A stretch of DNA of 6,239 nt, from positions 1 through 6,239 of the forward strand of contig JACDDK010000065.1 in the NCBI GenBank assembly GCA_013817025.1. The letters are read 5' to 3'. Shown piece after piece: positions 5,789 through 6,239 of this stretch. The DNA is from Rubrobacter sp. GTDB taxonomy: Bacteria > Actinomycetota > Rubrobacteria > Rubrobacterales > Rubrobacteraceae. The notes below the pieces were generated by a model. The model made no database searches, was not told the DNA's origin, and saw nothing but the letters and a program-made list of their open reading frames with translations. The position numbers were made by a program, and so were the translations under genes. Every line of letters starts with the position of its first letter. The stretch's first letter is position 1.

Positions 5789-6235
5789 ATGAGTTGGTTG
5801 CTGCTGTTGCCGATACCCATCTCCGCCGGTGCGGCCCTAACGACTCAGTTCGCGGTGAACGCTCAGTTGCGGACGGTCGTCGGGGGGCCGGTGCTGGCCG
5901 CCGCGGTCTCGTTCTTCGTCGGCACGGTCGCGCTCGTTGTGGTAGCTCTCGCGGTGGACCGGCACGTGCCGGAGGTCTCCGCCATTACCTCGTCGCCGTG
6001 GTGGGTTTGGATCGGCGGTCTGCTCGGCGCGGCTTTCGTTCTGACTTCGATCATCCTGACCCCGCGCCTCGGCGCGGCGACCACGGTCGGCCTGTTCCTG
6101 ACCGGACAGATCTTAGGTTCCATAGTCATCGACCACTTCGGCCTGCTGCGCCTGCCCGTCCACGAAGCCACCCTTCCGCGCATCCTCGGCGCGATCCTCG
6201 TTGTCGTCGGCGTCTTCCTGGTTCAGAAGTTTTGA
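5789..6235 (+). CDS. YdcZ/DUF606-type DMT family membrane transporter
   Basis: A 148-residue inner-membrane protein of the small DMT_YdcZ group (PF04657). Five hydrophobic helices are visible at about 2-20, 33-57, 72-92, 97-118 and 131-146. Family-like segments are QFAVNAQL (20-27), SFFVGTVAL (41-49), GGLLGAAFVLTSI (76-88), PRLGAATTVGLFLTGQ (92-107) and DHFGL (115-119). This is half the length of a ten-helix EamA transporter, so it should work as a homodimer or as a pair with a second small protein. The substrate is unknown. The start is placed at ATG 5789 because the protein then begins MSWLLLL, like its relatives, and the ribosome site is better spaced than for TTG 5780, which would add three residues. 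The TGA at 6233-6235 overlaps an ATG (6235-6237) that may start the next gene. Confidence 0.9.
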   Translation: MSWLLLLPIPISAGAALTTQFAVNAQLRTVVGGPVLAAAVSFFVGTVALVVVALAVDRHVPEVSAITSSPWWVWIGGLLGAAFVLTSIILTPRLGAATTVGLFLTGQILGSIVIDHFGLLRLPVHEATLPRILGAILVVVGVFLVQKF

Positions 6236-6239
6236 TGAA

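Overview
The window is 6.2 kb of GC-rich, densely coding bacterial DNA. Strong GGAGG-type ribosome binding sites, TTG as well as ATG starts, frequent ATGA stop/start overlaps and protein sequences of actinobacterial character suggest a Rubrobacter-like high-GC Gram-positive. This assignment is an inference from sequence style, not a proof. No tRNA, rRNA, CRISPR array or intact mobile element was seen.

Layout. Bases 1-1175 (+) hold the 3' part of a type I glutamine synthetase gene (glnA), followed by a degenerate heptamer repeat and a strong rho-independent terminator (1181-1241). Bases 1240-2552 (-) hold a two-gene, translationally coupled unit. Its first gene is a family 2-like glycosyltransferase of the TIGR04283 type and its second a nucleotidyltransferase-like TIGR04282/DUF2064 protein. 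This pair is often found beside arsenosugar or other radical-SAM pathways, but no partner enzyme is visible here. An 82-bp divergent intergenic region (2553-2634) separates this unit from a rightward cluster.

The rightward cluster (2635-6235, +) contains leucyl aminopeptidase (pepA, TTG start), a glyoxalase II-like metallo-beta-lactamase-fold hydrolase, a MoaB/MogA-type molybdopterin protein, a small acidic protein of unknown function, a C-terminal remnant of an ADP-ribosylglycohydrolase, and a five-helix YdcZ-type DMT membrane protein. The first three genes overlap by 4 bases at each junction and are almost certainly co-transcribed. Their functions (peptide turnover, thioester or metallo-hydrolase chemistry, molybdenum cofactor synthesis) do not form one obvious pathway, so this looks like a housekeeping operon. 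The window ends just as another gene may begin (ATG at 6235, overlapping the ydcZ-like stop).

I do not see a clear new defence or mobile system. The points most worth a second look are the decayed ADP-ribosylglycohydrolase lying in frame behind an amber codon, the orphan TIGR04282/TIGR04283 pair, the heptamer repeat behind glnA, and the Asn-to-Thr change in the PepA signature.
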